A DNA stretch of 64,000 bases from Cellvibrio sp. KY-YJ-3 (GTDB taxonomy: Bacteria > Pseudomonadota > Gammaproteobacteria > Pseudomonadales > Cellvibrionaceae): the NCBI RefSeq assembly GCF_008806955.1, contig NZ_CP031727.1, positions 1,671,001-1,735,000 on the forward strand, read 5' to 3'. The notes under the pieces are model-generated. The model was given only the letters and a program-made list of their open reading frames with translations. It was not told the DNA's origin and did no database searches. The position numbers were made by a program, and so were the translations under genes. Shown here piece after piece: positions 17,253 to 25,486 of this stretch; position 1 is the stretch's first letter; every line of letters begins with the position of its first letter.

Positions 17253-18296
17253 CTAACTGCGCGCCGCCAGCAGTGTCAGCCCCGTCCATTTTTTAAACGC
17301 GCGCCGTAAATTGGCGACATCGTGGAAATGTAATTTTTTTGCAACTTGTTCGCTGCTGTAGCCTTCCTGATTAATCCAATAAACGGCTAGGTCTTTGCGT
17401 ACCTGATCGTAAATGGCCTGAAAGTGGCTGCGATGTTTTTTGAGTTTGCGTTTAAAGCTTGCGCTGCTCATGCCGAAATCGGCAGCGGTTTGTTCTAAGT
17501 TCGGATCAGTGGCGATATTGCTATTCAGGTAATCATAGACGGCGGCAAGAAAGCCTTTGGTGGGAGCCTCTATTATATTGGTTGAGTGATCTGTAAAAAT
17601 TTCTGCTGTTATATCCGCATTTTTCACCCATGGCTGATAACAATATTCGCGGGCGATAGCCATGGCATTGCGCTGGCAATCAAAGTGAATATTCCCGCCC
17701 AGGTGTACTTCATACTGTTCGATATAGGTCGGTGCCTTATGGGAAAAATAAAATTGCCAAGGCAGGCGGCTGTTGGAAAGCCAGCGCGCAAGGCTGCTGA
17801 TAGCAGTAGTTAACGCTTCTACTAAAAAAATAAATGAATCCTCAGCGCCACAGGCATCTTGCCAATAGAGCACTAGCGCATCACCTTCATAGCAGCGGCG
17901 AATATTAATCAGTGGGCTTAAAAACACTTGGTATTTCAGCAGGGTATCAATCAACTCATCGAGATTGGTTGAAGCCATTAATTGATCGCTAATAACCGCA
18001 ATCTTGCCCGGTAACAATTGGTGCCCCGCTAAAAAGCTGAGGTCGTCAGTGGAGATATTTTTGGTGATGTTTTGGATTAACTGCAGCAGTTGTTCCGGGC
18101 AGATGCGGTGATCTGGGCGATGAATGTCCTCGCAAAAAATACCGGTGTGGCGCAGCAGCTTGTGTTCTGGAATTGCCCTTGTCTGTGCCAGGTCGATAAA
18201 TTCTGTTGGCCAAAAGTGGGAGTGCACTATAGCGCTGTCCCGCTCGTAGTAAACCGGCGGCACAGGGCACAGCGGAAATTCTACAGACTCGCTCAT
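17253..18296 (-). CDS. AraC-family transcriptional regulator (arabinose-binding-domain type)
   Basis: A 347-residue regulator. The N-terminal 220 residues match the OruR/ToxT-like 'arabinose-binding' domain group (LLQLIQNITKNISTDDLSFLAGHQLLPGK). The C-terminal 100 residues hold the two AraC helix-turn-helix units, with LEQTAADFGMSSASFKRKLK and later SEQVAKKLHFHDVANLRRAFKKWTGLT. ATG 18296 lies one base after the stop of the upstream GGDEF gene, so translation is probably coupled and the pair forms an operon. The longer frame would start inside the GGDEF gene. Its targets and effector are unknown. Confidence 0.88.
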   Translation of the reverse strand: MSESVEFPLCPVPPVYYERDSAIVHSHFWPTEFIDLAQTRAIPEHKLLRHTGIFCEDIHRPDHRICPEQLLQLIQNITKNISTDDLSFLAGHQLLPGKIAVISDQLMASTNLDELIDTLLKYQVFLSPLINIRRCYEGDALVLYWQDACGAEDSFIFLVEALTTAISSLARWLSNSRLPWQFYFSHKAPTYIEQYEVHLGGNIHFDCQRNAMAIAREYCYQPWVKNADITAEIFTDHSTNIIEAPTKGFLAAVYDYLNSNIATDPNLEQTAADFGMSSASFKRKLKKHRSHFQAIYDQVRKDLAVYWINQEGYSSEQVAKKLHFHDVANLRRAFKKWTGLTLLAARS

Positions 18297-18297
18297 A

Positions 18298-19227
18298 TCA
18301 AGCTGCGCGCAATTGTTGCGAGTCGCGCTGTTCCTTGGCATGGAGTAATGCTTGGGTGGCGCGGGCGATTAAACTGTCGGGTGTATCTGCTTCTGCCGTT
18401 TGCCCGCAGCTGAAGGCGATACCGATGCTCACGGAATGAAAAATACTATCCTGCTGTTGTTGCGGTTTAAAGGCAAAATGGCGCACGGCCTGGGATATTT
18501 CCGCCGCAATAGTATTGGCCATGAGTTTGCCCGTGTTCGGTAGCAACAGCGCAAAGCGATCGCCTGCATAACGGCAGAGTAAATCATTGCGGCGAATATT
18601 GAGCAGCAATAACTCGCTTAATGAATGTAATAGATTGTCACCTTCACGATTACCATAGCGGCGATTAATCTGGGCAAAATTATCAATATCAATCAGCACT
18701 AACGCCAGCGGATTTTCCTGATTACCCTGTGCCAATTCGTGCTGTAATTGCACGCGTAAATAATGTGCGCCGCTTAAACTGGTGGTGAAGTCAAGCCCGC
18801 GGTGCTCACGAAAAAGCCGCTCGCGTTTACGCAATTGTTCAGTAATTAATAGCTGTTCTTTGTGCCAGTGATAAATACCCAAGGTTAATAAAATTAACCC
18901 TATCGGCATAAAGCCCGATTCAATCCAGTGATCCCAGAGTGCCCCTTCGGGAAAATAAATGAATTCGTCCAGCCAATCCTGAAAGCCAGCAATAAATACC
19001 GCACTCAGCCCCAAGCTGAGAAATTGTGTCACGCGCCCAGCGGGGCGACTGTGCAAAATCAATAACAGCCAAATTAATGCCAACAATGCCAAGCCGCCCT
19101 CGCCAACTATGTCTAGCCAATTCCATTCGCTAGTGGTTTTTATATCGCCACTGGCAAGGCTGCCAACTAAAGCCAGATTGGCCGCCAGTGCGAGAAAAAG
19201 CAGTTTCCATTTGTGTAGTGCGAGCAT
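18298..19227 (-). CDS. Membrane protein with degenerate GGDEF domain
   Basis: About 309 residues: four or so hydrophobic segments in the first 130 (e.g. LLFLALAANLALVGSLAS, GLALLALIWLLLILHS, IGLILLTLGIYHW) and a C-terminal GGDEF-type domain. The active site reads AGDRF where active diguanylate cyclases have GG(D/E)EF, so both a Gly and the catalytic Glu are changed. The usual FK of the DxDxFK motif is FA. The inhibitory-site pattern RxxD is kept as RRND, with the normal five-residue spacing. It is probably a c-di-GMP or GTP sensor rather than an enzyme. The start is uncertain: ATG 19227 or GTG 19293; the latter falls within a repeated TTGTGAC element. It is coupled to the AraC gene downstream. 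Confidence 0.82.
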   Translation of the reverse strand: MLALHKWKLLFLALAANLALVGSLASGDIKTTSEWNWLDIVGEGGLALLALIWLLLILHSRPAGRVTQFLSLGLSAVFIAGFQDWLDEFIYFPEGALWDHWIESGFMPIGLILLTLGIYHWHKEQLLITEQLRKRERLFREHRGLDFTTSLSGAHYLRVQLQHELAQGNQENPLALVLIDIDNFAQINRRYGNREGDNLLHSLSELLLLNIRRNDLLCRYAGDRFALLLPNTGKLMANTIAAEISQAVRHFAFKPQQQQDSIFHSVSIGIAFSCGQTAEADTPDSLIARATQALLHAKEQRDSQQLRAA

Positions 19228-19284
19228 AGAGCGTGAATCCACAGCAGTGAAATATGAATAATGGCTGACACCCTTAACAAATTG

Positions 19285-19415
19285 TTGTGACACTTTTGTG
19301 ACTGCATGGGGCGATTCTTTCGTTATATTTTTTTAGTGAGATGAGTGATAAAGGGCGGCAAATCAGCTCAGATGATTTTTGCTGGGCAAGCGCTACAGGT
19401 AACAGAAGTGTCACA
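19285..19415. promoter_or_regulatory. Repeated TGTGAC/GTCACA elements between divergent genes
   Basis: TTGTGAC occurs twice with an 11-base period (19285-19291, 19296-19302). Read on the minus strand this is GTCAC-AAAA-GTGTCAC, close to the Pho box layout of two CTGTCAY units. A perfect inverted match of its TGTGACACTT (19286-19295) is AAGTGTCACA at 19406-19415, upstream of the receptor gene. A link to PhoB is attractive because a phytase gene follows, but it is inference. Confidence 0.4.
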
Positions 19416-19468
19416 GAGCAACCCTAGTTTGGCGCTGTTGAAATCAATCACTCGCTTGGGGACTCATT

Positions 19469-22228
19469 GTGAAAAACGTATTACCTAATCTGTTTGCTAA
19501 AACCTGTCTGGCATTAGTTGTTGCCGGTGTTGCTGCTCAGGCTGCAGCCGACGGGCGCATTGAAGGTGAAATTAAAGCGACTGACAAAGGCATTGCCCTG
19601 CAGGGCGCCAAGGTACGCATTAAAGAATTAAAACGCGAAGCGGTAAGCCAGCGCGATGGCCGTTTTGTATTTTTGGATGTAAAGCCCGGTCAATACACCT
19701 TGGAGACGAGTTATATCGGTGCGGATAATATTTCGCGCACCATTGTGGTTGAAGATTTAAAAACCACGCGCGCCAGTTTTCAGTTGCAGGGTGTGTCCGG
19801 TTTGGTTGAAAACGTCATTGTTATTGGTCAGGCGGCGGGCATTAATAAGGCGCTGAATAAACAGCGTAGCGCCGACAATATTATTACCTCGGTTTCGGCA
19901 GATGCGATTGGCCAATTTCCGGATACCAATGTATCCGAGTCGCTGCAACGTTTACCGGGTTTGTCGATTGAGCGTGATCAAGGTGAGGGCCGTTACGTAC
20001 GTGTACGCGGTATGAGCCCGGATTACAACGCGGTGACAATTAATGGCGTTGGTGTGCCGGGGCCGGATGCCGATCGTCGCGCGGTGGCGTTGGATGTAAT
20101 TCCTTCTGACTTATTAGAAAACCTGACGGTGACAAAAAGTTTGACGCCGGATATGGATGCCAACTCTCTCGGCGGCACTATTGATGTACAGAGTTTGTCG
20201 GCATTTGATCGCGATGGTTTTTTCTATCAATTAACCGCCGAAGGCAGCTTTGATGAAAACACCGAGGAATACAGCCCAAAAGTTGCTGCCACAGCGAGTA
20301 ACCAATTCAGTATCGGTAATGACGACAATAATGTAGGTGTTGCGTTTGGTGTAAGTTCTTTTAAGCGCGAATTCGGTTCAGATAACGTCGAAACCGGCGG
20401 TGCATGGAATTTTGATGAGGACGCGGCGCGCCTGGAGGAAATGGAGCAGCGCGATTATCGTATTACCCGTGAGCGCTCTGGTTTGACTTTGAATCTGGAT
20501 TACAAACCTAGCGAAAATACCGATTTGTTTTGGCGTAATTTGTATAGCGAATACACGGATGCGGAAATTCGTTTAGCGAACGTTATTGAATTTGAAGAGG
20601 AGGTTGTTGCCGGTCAAACACGCGCTGCAGAAGTCCAACGTGAATTAAAAGATCGCACTGAAACGCAAAAAATTCTTTCTACGTCATTGGGTGGTCAGAC
20701 CCGTCTGGATAATTGGACGGTGGATTATCGCGTTGCTTACAGCAAATCCAGCGAAGACGAGCCGCAGAATATCGCGGGCGCCGTATTTAAAATTGACGAT
20801 GACGTGATTGCCGATGAGACATTTGATCTCTCCTTTAACAATAGCAAAAAAATCAGTTTGACCGCGCCCGCCGAATTTTATCAAAGTGCCAGTTATAAAT
20901 TGGATGAAGTCGAGTTAGGCAGCACTAATACCAACGACGAAAGTACGGCGGTAAATATGGATTTCACCCGCGAATTGGAATTGGGTAGCAATGCTGCGCA
21001 ACTAAAATTTGGGGCAAAACATCAGGCGCGCAGCAAGGATAACGATTTGGCTGTCTGGACGTCGGAAGATTTTGTGGGTGATACCTCCCTGAGCGCTTTT
21101 TCCGGCGAGGCCGTGGATTACAAACTGGGTCAGTTTGGTAATCAAATCAATGCCCGTGCGATAAAGGCAGCTATAGGTGAGCTGGAAGAGGATACCGCTG
21201 AATCCAGTATTGGTGATTACGAGATTACCGAAGATACCTCTGCAGCCTATTTAATGGGGCGAATTGATATTGATAACTGGCGCATACTCACCGGTGTGCG
21301 TTATGAAAATACAGACTTCACTGCTGAAGGCTTTTCGTATAACAGCGAAGATGAGGCAATAACCACGCAAAACTTTAGTAACTCTGATGATTACTTCTTA
21401 CCGGCGCTGCATATTCGCTACAGTATCGATGATAAAACCCAAGTGCGTGCGGCCTGGACTAATTCCGTGGTGCGCCCCGGTTTTGCACAGTTATCACCCG
21501 GTCAGTTAATCGAAGAGGACGACGGTGATGTTGAGGCAGAATTTGGTAACCCGGCATTAAAATCGCTTGAGTCCAGCAATATTGATTTGGGCATTGAACA
21601 TTACCCGGGCATGGCGAGCGTGCTCTCTGCATTTGTGTTTTATAAAGATATAGAAAATTTTGCCTATCAAACGGATTTGGGCGGCACCGCCGGTTATGAA
21701 GAATTTGATAAGGCTTTTACTTATGTCAATGGTGATTCAGCAGAATTAATGGGCATTGAATTGGCGGCATCCAAACAATTCACGCAATTGCCGGCGCCTT
21801 GGGATGGTTTATTGATTGGCGGTAACGCTACCTTTGTGGACTCCACTGCAGAAATTGGTGGTTATGACGACGGTGAATTTATTGCACGCGATATCCCCAT
21901 GCCCAGTCAGTCGGATACCTCGGCTAACCTGATGGTGGGTTATGAATCTGATTTGATCAGCATGCGTTTATCGGCCAATTACAAATCCAATTATTTGTTG
22001 GAAGTGCTTGATCCCATGGAAGCAAATTACGATGCCTATGTGGATGATCAAGTCCAGCTGGATTTCTCCCTGCGTTATTACTTGACTGAAACCATTAAGC
22101 TGCATTTTGAAGCGCTGAATTTAACCGATGAGGTCTATTACACCTACGTGAACAAGCATAATTACAATGCCCAGTATGAGCGCTACGGTGCAACTTATAA
22201 GTTGGGCATTACCTTTATGCAATTTTAA
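19469..22228 (+). CDS. TonB-dependent receptor with N-terminal carboxypeptidase-regulatory-like domain
   Basis: A 919-residue outer-membrane transporter. A signal peptide (ends near AQAAADG) is followed by a beta-sandwich of about 80 residues (GIALQGAKVRIKELKREAVSQ, FLDVKPGQYTLETSYIG). The plug follows, with SADAIGQFPDTNVSESLQRLPG, RVRGMSPDYNAVTINGV and SLGGTIDVQS, and then a barrel ending in YKLGITFMQF. The plug pattern is that of the large receptors (TIGR01782-like) common in Xanthomonas, Caulobacter and Cellvibrio-type bacteria, usually for glycans or other large solutes. A beta-propeller phytase gene starts 98 bases downstream. This receptor-phytase pairing is known in aquatic bacteria, so uptake of a phytate-derived or phosphorylated product is likely but unproven. 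Start GTG 19469 opens the signal peptide directly. Confidence 0.92.
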   Translation: MKNVLPNLFAKTCLALVVAGVAAQAAADGRIEGEIKATDKGIALQGAKVRIKELKREAVSQRDGRFVFLDVKPGQYTLETSYIGADNISRTIVVEDLKTTRASFQLQGVSGLVENVIVIGQAAGINKALNKQRSADNIITSVSADAIGQFPDTNVSESLQRLPGLSIERDQGEGRYVRVRGMSPDYNAVTINGVGVPGPDADRRAVALDVIPSDLLENLTVTKSLTPDMDANSLGGTIDVQSLSAFDRDGFFYQLTAEGSFDENTEEYSPKVAATASNQFSIGNDDNNVGVAFGVSSFKREFGSDNVETGGAWNFDEDAARLEEMEQRDYRITRERSGLTLNLDYKPSENTDLFWRNLYSEYTDAEIRLANVIEFEEEVVAGQTRAAEVQRELKDRTETQKILSTSLGGQTRLDNWTVDYRVAYSKSSEDEPQNIAGAVFKIDDDVIADETFDLSFNNSKKISLTAPAEFYQSASYKLDEVELGSTNTNDESTAVNMDFTRELELGSNAAQLKFGAKHQARSKDNDLAVWTSEDFVGDTSLSAFSGEAVDYKLGQFGNQINARAIKAAIGELEEDTAESSIGDYEITEDTSAAYLMGRIDIDNWRILTGVRYENTDFTAEGFSYNSEDEAITTQNFSNSDDYFLPALHIRYSIDDKTQVRAAWTNSVVRPGFAQLSPGQLIEEDDGDVEAEFGNPALKSLESSNIDLGIEHYPGMASVLSAFVFYKDIENFAYQTDLGGTAGYEEFDKAFTYVNGDSAELMGIELAASKQFTQLPAPWDGLLIGGNATFVDSTAEIGGYDDGEFIARDIPMPSQSDTSANLMVGYESDLISMRLSANYKSNYLLEVLDPMEANYDAYVDDQVQLDFSLRYYLTETIKLHFEALNLTDEVYYTYVNKHNYNAQYERYGATYKLGITFMQF

Positions 22229-22326
22229 TAATGAATTAAGTTTGCTGCTGTAATTTGTGTGATGGTTGTGATTAGTCGATTTTTTATAATAATCACAGCT
22301 GTCACTTTTAATTTGAGAGTAAAGCT

Positions 22327-24309
22327 ATGAATAAAAAATATTTTCCGCAAATCCTGGCGGTTGTTCTTGGGGTTTGTTCATTCTCTGTGATGGCGATTTC
22401 ACCAGGCAATAAATTGCTTACTGCCAAGTTGAATGCAGACCTGGTTGCGCCGCTCCCGCTGCAAAAAAATCAGCAAGCAACGTATTTAACTCTGGGTGAT
22501 AACAACCAAATTCATTGGCGTGCGGCAAGTGGTGAATCATTAGCGCAGTTAGATCAAGCCGCTGAGTTATTGGATTGGCGCTACCCGGTGACTGTGCAAA
22601 CGCAAGGCAAATCCATACCTGGTCTTATCGCCGCTACCGTATTTTTACCGGAACAACAGCCGGGTTTGGTTGCATTAAACCCTGCGACAGGTGAGCTGAG
22701 TGAATTGCTGCGAGTGCCTACCCCCGCGTTTAAAATTGAAAATATTTGTTTGAGTCGCGCGGCGGGCGATAATTTGTCGCTGTATTTATTGGATGAGCGC
22801 GGCACTGCCGAGCATTGGTTAGTTATTGATGCCAATGGGAAGCCGGATGCAAAACTGTTGCGCCGAGTACCGATTGCGCCGAATAGCAAAGCCTGCGCCG
22901 TAGATGATGCACAGGATTTATTATTTATCGCCGAAGAAGGCGTGGGTATTTGGGCGCAGGGTGCGAGTGAGGAGTCATCACCCGGTCGTATTGCGGTGGA
23001 TATGCAGCAGCCGTTTGGAAAATTGCCGGGCAGTGTGGAATCGCTGGTGGTTATGCCTCAAGGTTTAGTCGCGGCGATTGCTGAGGAAAAACAGCTCGCG
23101 GTTTATTCCGTGCAACAGGGTAAATTTACGCAGCAGCAACAAATCGACTTACCGCAAACCGATGAACCGGAAGTGGTGAAGGCTGCGTATGTGGCTGAGC
23201 AAAAAAGCCTGGCGTTAATCGTAAACGATGAAAAAACCGGTAACCATTTACTGCAATTGCCGTGGAATCCGACAGCTCAACAATCACCCGCACATCCGAT
23301 TGTGACCGTTACTGCTGATGTGCAAACCGAGTCGATGCTGCGTTTTGGCGATGCGGCAGATGACCCTGCGATTTGGGTCAATAAAAAGCGTCCGCAAAAA
23401 AGTTTGATACTCGGCACCAATAAACAACAGGGTTTATTTGTTTACGACTTGCAGGGCCGTGAGGTGCAGCATTTTAATACGGGCAAACTCAATAATGTCG
23501 ATGTTCGTTACGGTGTGCGCCTAGGCAAAAAAGTAGTTGACCTAGCGGTGGCGACTAACCGCGATGATAATAGTTTGTCCATTTACACTATTGATCCACG
23601 CAGCGGTAAATTAGCCTTTTCTGGCAGTGTTGCGACCGACATGAAAGAAATCTATGGTTTTTGTATGTATCAAGCGCCTGCCAGTGCAGCGCAACCTGAA
23701 GGTGCACTCTATGCGATTCCCAACGATAAAAGTGGTGAGTTCCAACAAATCCAATTGAGCGCCGCAGTGAGTGCTGCAGATAAAAATGTTGTGCAGTGGC
23801 AGGGGCAAGTCAAGCGCCGTTTTTCTGTAGAGAGCCAACCTGAGGGCTGTGTCGCCGACGATAAAAACCAACGTTTATTTGTAGGTGAGGAGGACGTTGC
23901 GCTCTGGACTATTGGTGCTGAACCCGCTAGCGGAACTCGTTTGGAGAAAGTACTTGGTGCCGGTGAAATTCTGGTCGCGGATATTGAAGGTGTCGGTGTT
24001 TATCAGGGCAAAAACCAATCCTTTTTGGTGATCTCCAGTCAGGGCAATAACAGTTTTGTGATTTTGGATGCAGTCGCACCTTACGCCTTGCGCGGCATTC
24101 TGCGCATCGCACTGGATGCCACTAAAAATATTGATGGTGTTTCTGAAACCGATGGCTTGGAAGTGAGCAGTATTGATTTTGGCGCTGCATTTCCAGAGGG
24201 TATGTTGGTAGTGCAAGACGGCCACAAGGTGATGCCGGAAGCACCGCAAAACTTTAAATATGTAAGTTGGGAAAAAATTCGTCGCGCATTAAATTTGCCT
24301 ACAGAATAG
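22327..24309 (+). CDS. Beta-propeller phytase (3-phytase family)
   Basis: A 660-residue exported protein (signal peptide through SVMA). The C-terminal half, from about residue 335, matches the beta-propeller phytase fold: GDAADDPAIWVN, LILGTNKQQGLFVYDLQGRE, NNVDVRYGV, ATNRDDNSLSIYTI, SQPEGCVADDKNQRLFVGEED, DIEGVGVY. The acidic DDPAIW and the later EG and ED residues fit calcium and phosphate binding in this family. The N-terminal half looks like a second, more divergent propeller (FKIENICLSRA ... LYLLDERG ... KACAVDDAQDLLFIAEEGVGIW), so this is a dual-domain type. The enzyme releases phosphate from phytate outside the cell or in the periplasm. It is probably co-transcribed with the upstream TonB receptor. 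Confidence 0.93.
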   Translation: MNKKYFPQILAVVLGVCSFSVMAISPGNKLLTAKLNADLVAPLPLQKNQQATYLTLGDNNQIHWRAASGESLAQLDQAAELLDWRYPVTVQTQGKSIPGLIAATVFLPEQQPGLVALNPATGELSELLRVPTPAFKIENICLSRAAGDNLSLYLLDERGTAEHWLVIDANGKPDAKLLRRVPIAPNSKACAVDDAQDLLFIAEEGVGIWAQGASEESSPGRIAVDMQQPFGKLPGSVESLVVMPQGLVAAIAEEKQLAVYSVQQGKFTQQQQIDLPQTDEPEVVKAAYVAEQKSLALIVNDEKTGNHLLQLPWNPTAQQSPAHPIVTVTADVQTESMLRFGDAADDPAIWVNKKRPQKSLILGTNKQQGLFVYDLQGREVQHFNTGKLNNVDVRYGVRLGKKVVDLAVATNRDDNSLSIYTIDPRSGKLAFSGSVATDMKEIYGFCMYQAPASAAQPEGALYAIPNDKSGEFQQIQLSAAVSAADKNVVQWQGQVKRRFSVESQPEGCVADDKNQRLFVGEEDVALWTIGAEPASGTRLEKVLGAGEILVADIEGVGVYQGKNQSFLVISSQGNNSFVILDAVAPYALRGILRIALDATKNIDGVSETDGLEVSSIDFGAAFPEGMLVVQDGHKVMPEAPQNFKYVSWEKIRRALNLPTE

Positions 24310-24331
24310 TTAATGCGCGCCGATGTTTCGG

Positions 24332-24354
24332 GCAAGGGCTTTATTGGCCCTTGC
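24332..24354. terminator. Hairpin between convergent genes (no T-run)
   Basis: GCAAGGGC and GCCCTTGC form a perfect 8-bp stem with a 7-base loop that contains the stop codon of the minus-strand lipoprotein gene. There is no T-run on either side, so it may only slow or end transcription with help from Rho. Confidence 0.4.
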
Positions 24355-24634
24355 GCGATTCGCGAATATAAAAACGTGCGTCTTTGGCGTGGCGATAGCA
24401 GTTGTCAAAATTTTCCACGGTTTGCATGGTTCGTGCACTGGTAATTAACCCTAAGGCTTTGCCGTAGCTGACCGTGCCACTAAAACCTTCTGCTTTGGCG
24501 ATCGACAGTTCACTCCAGGCCGCATCCACCTCGCTGGCGCATGCAGTGCGATACTGGGTTTTGCCTGCGCAAGCAGAGAGCGACAGGGCAATAACAAGCA
24601 GGGCGCTGATTGAAGGTATTTTTACGGCTGGCAT
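24341..24634 (-). CDS. Small conserved lipoprotein of unknown function
   Basis: A 97-residue protein with a lipoprotein signal: hydrophobic ISALLVIALSLSAC, with LSAC as lipobox and Cys as the lipid-bearing residue. ATG 24634 follows GGAG with a spacing of six. The mature part of about 75 residues is mostly helical in character, with the segments AWSELSIAKAEGFSGTVSYGKAL and CYRHAKDARFYIRESR. I recall similar small lipoproteins in pseudomonads, without a known role. It converges with the phytase gene and lies in the same direction as gntK, separated by about 120 bases. Confidence 0.85.
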   Translation of the reverse strand: MPAVKIPSISALLVIALSLSACAGKTQYRTACASEVDAAWSELSIAKAEGFSGTVSYGKALGLITSARTMQTVENFDNCYRHAKDARFYIRESRKGQ

Positions 24635-24753
24635 AGGTTGCTCCATCTAAGTGAACGGGATTGTTGTATCAATCAAGAACTTTGATTAAGACAAGGTGCT
24701 GAAGTTCCTATTCTCTACCGCGTGCTCGCGAATGCAAGCAGTCATTTGCGATT

Positions 24754-25329
24754 TCAGGCGTGCTGGATTTGCGTTGCACCGAGCAGCTGCTGATCAATAA
24801 TCGCAATGGCCTGCTGCAGTACTTCATTGAACGGCGCACGCACATCAATATCCACCACATCTGTTTCATCAACCGGGCGCTCCAAGCTATCGAATTGGCT
24901 GCTGACCAGGCTCGGTGCCATAAAGTGCCCGGCGCGATTATCGACCCGCTGCTGGATGGTACTGATATCGCTGTGCAGAAACAAAAACAGGGTTTTGCGG
25001 CCCGCGTTGCGCAATTCCTCGCGATGCGCGCGTTTTAAGCCGGAGAAGGCGAGGGTGGCATGTTTGCCTTCGTTGGCGGCGGCGCTGAAGTAATCGCGCA
25101 TGCGCATTACCCAGGGTAGGCGCATCGCATCGTCCAGCGGTAAGCCCTGGGCCATGCGGTCGCGCGCCTCCTGGCTGTGAAAGTCGTCACCGTCCAAATA
25201 CGCGTAGCCATAGTGAGCTGCCAGCGCTTGGGCGAGGGTGGATTTACCACTGCCAGAAACACCCATCACAATAATCAGGCAGGTCTGGGCGTCAGGGTTG
25301 CTGGGTTGCGCTTGGCGGTGAGATTGCAT
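24754..25329 (-). CDS. gntK: Gluconokinase
   Basis: A 191-residue cytosolic kinase that phosphorylates D-gluconate to 6-phosphogluconate. It shows the P-loop GVSGSGKST near the N-terminus, the substrate-site segment YLDGDDFHSQEARDRMAQG with LPLDD following, the conserved FSGLKRAHRE and the lid segment RAGHFMAPSLVSSQFDSLE. Sequence and length match the GntK family closely. It is transcribed away from a LacI-type regulator gene, with a near-perfect palindromic operator candidate between them. The linked GH94 gene would release gluconate, which gives this kinase its substrate. Confidence 0.95.
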   Translation of the reverse strand: MQSHRQAQPSNPDAQTCLIIVMGVSGSGKSTLAQALAAHYGYAYLDGDDFHSQEARDRMAQGLPLDDAMRLPWVMRMRDYFSAAANEGKHATLAFSGLKRAHREELRNAGRKTLFLFLHSDISTIQQRVDNRAGHFMAPSLVSSQFDSLERPVDETDVVDIDVRAPFNEVLQQAIAIIDQQLLGATQIQHA

Positions 25330-25397
25330 CGCGATCTTCCTGGGATGGGTGTTGATAAGGCTGGGATACTAGCGGCTTGGCGCCTAATTAGCCATCG

Positions 25398-25415
25398 AAT
25401 GATAGCGCAATCATT
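25398..25415. promoter_or_regulatory. Putative LacI-family operator
   Basis: AATGATAGCGCAATCATT is an 18-bp palindrome matching at 16 of 18 positions, centred on GCGC. A central CG and AT-rich arms are typical of LacI-family operators. It lies between divergent gntK and the LacI-type gene, 72 bases before the latter. A TATAAA at 25431 could be the -10 region of the rightward promoter. Binding by the adjacent regulator is inferred. Confidence 0.6.
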
Positions 25416-25486
25416 TTGATCGTGGTAGGGTATAAAAAAATAATCAATAACCAACCACTACATCCTGCCAAAAAGCACTAAAAACC

